Shown: positions 63,886 to 64,000 of the stretch, piece by piece
Position numbering within the stretch: position 1 is the stretch's first letter
Layout of the letters: every line of letters begins with the position of its first letter
From: RYN-230 sp963834705
GTDB lineage: Bacteria > Actinomycetota > Actinomycetes > Streptosporangiales > Streptosporangiaceae
Length of the DNA stretch: 64,000 nt
Direction: 5' to 3'
Assembly (NCBI GenBank): GCA_963834705.1
Contig: CAWICV010000008.1
Span: forward strand, 62,001 to 126,000
The notes under the pieces: generated by a model
What the model saw: the letters and a program-made list of their open reading frames with translations, nothing else
What the model was told of the DNA's origin: nothing
The model's database searches: none
Translations under genes and position numbers: made by a program

Positions 63886-64000
63886 ATGTGGGATCCAGCC
63901 GCTTACTTGCGGTACGGCAGTGAACGGGCCCGCCCTTTCTTCGACCTGCTCACCCGGGTCCAGGTGGCCGATCCCGGCTACGTGGTGGACCTGGGCTGCG
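63886..64000 (+). CDS. tam: Trans-aconitate 2-methyltransferase, 5' part only
   Basis: The ATG at 63886 follows AAGGAGG. About 38 residues are visible: MWDPAAYLRYGSERARPFFD, then ADPGYVVDLGC, the start of the SAM-binding motif I. The opening WDPxxYLRYxxERxRPFFDL is typical of Tam, which methylates trans-aconitate, an inhibitor of aconitase, with SAM. The rest lies beyond the window. It is probably controlled by the divergent MarR protein. Confidence 0.85.
   Translation, partial: MWDPAAYLRYGSERARPFFDLLTRVQVADPGYVVDLGC

Overview
The window is about 64 kb of very GC-rich DNA with dense genes, strongly G/C-biased third codon positions, frequent GTG starts and purine-rich ribosome binding sites. 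An HspR/HAIR-controlled dnaK operon, a DUF3151 gene beside purA and fbaA, a PMT-type protein mannosyltransferase facing rsmI-metG-tatD-ksgA-ispE, a SigR/SigH-type sigma factor and several Tat or wall-type exported proteins all point to a chromosomal segment of an actinomycete, probably a filamentous one. The genus cannot be fixed from sequence reading alone. There is no prophage, integron, CRISPR array, rRNA or convincing tRNA. Most of the window is housekeeping chromosome, with accessory patches around 42.5-47.1 kb, 51.5-53.5 kb and 59.9-60.1 kb.

Layout. 0-4 kb: a truncated GH127-like glycosidase, a small split-barrel protein, a conserved hypothetical, a macro-domain protein and hisC. 4-14 kb: a winged-helix regulator, murA, and a purine block on the minus strand (purC, purB, an LtrA-type membrane protein, purD, a hypothetical, purA). 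14-18.4 kb: a DUF3151 gene, fbaA, a DedA membrane protein, pyrE and an NAD-dependent epimerase. 18.5-21.5 kb: an NYN-domain protein with a huge Met/Pro/Gln repeat region and a frameshift, then a TPR-like protein. 21.5-28.8 kb: the chaperone operon dnaK-grpE-dnaJ-hspR-clpB, preceded by two HAIR operators. 29-38 kb: an Fe-S oxidoreductase, a TMEM175 channel, a two-component system, argS and plsX. 38.5-42.5 kb: a lysine-2,3-aminomutase-like radical SAM enzyme, a DHA2 drug exporter and a short-chain dehydrogenase. 43-47.1 kb: a small HTH regulator, a LysM membrane protein and a 770-residue repeat-built surface protein. 47.3-53.4 kb: an enoyl-CoA hydratase, asnB, a sigma factor and a solitary adenine DNA methyltransferase. 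53.5-64 kb: pmt, rsmI, metG, tatD, ksgA, a broken lectin remnant, ispE, an ABC-F ATPase, a MarR regulator and the start of a trans-aconitate methyltransferase gene.

The most striking theme is that conserved housekeeping proteins carry long low-complexity insertions or extensions made of in-frame tandem repeats. Repeat periods are 12 bp (rsmI), 15 bp (the LtrA gene), 18 bp (the DNA methyltransferase and the NYN gene), 27 bp (ispE) and 69 bp (the ABC-F gene, just after its second Walker A motif); AsnB has a roughly 187-residue insertion inside its glutaminase domain. In the two longest repeat proteins the same process seems to have caused frameshifts, one compensated and one not. Other points of note are a possible RBS-sequestering hairpin between the surface-protein and LysM genes, a sigma factor of the SigR type without an adjacent anti-sigma factor, and several long perfect inverted repeats that simple terminator models do not fully explain.
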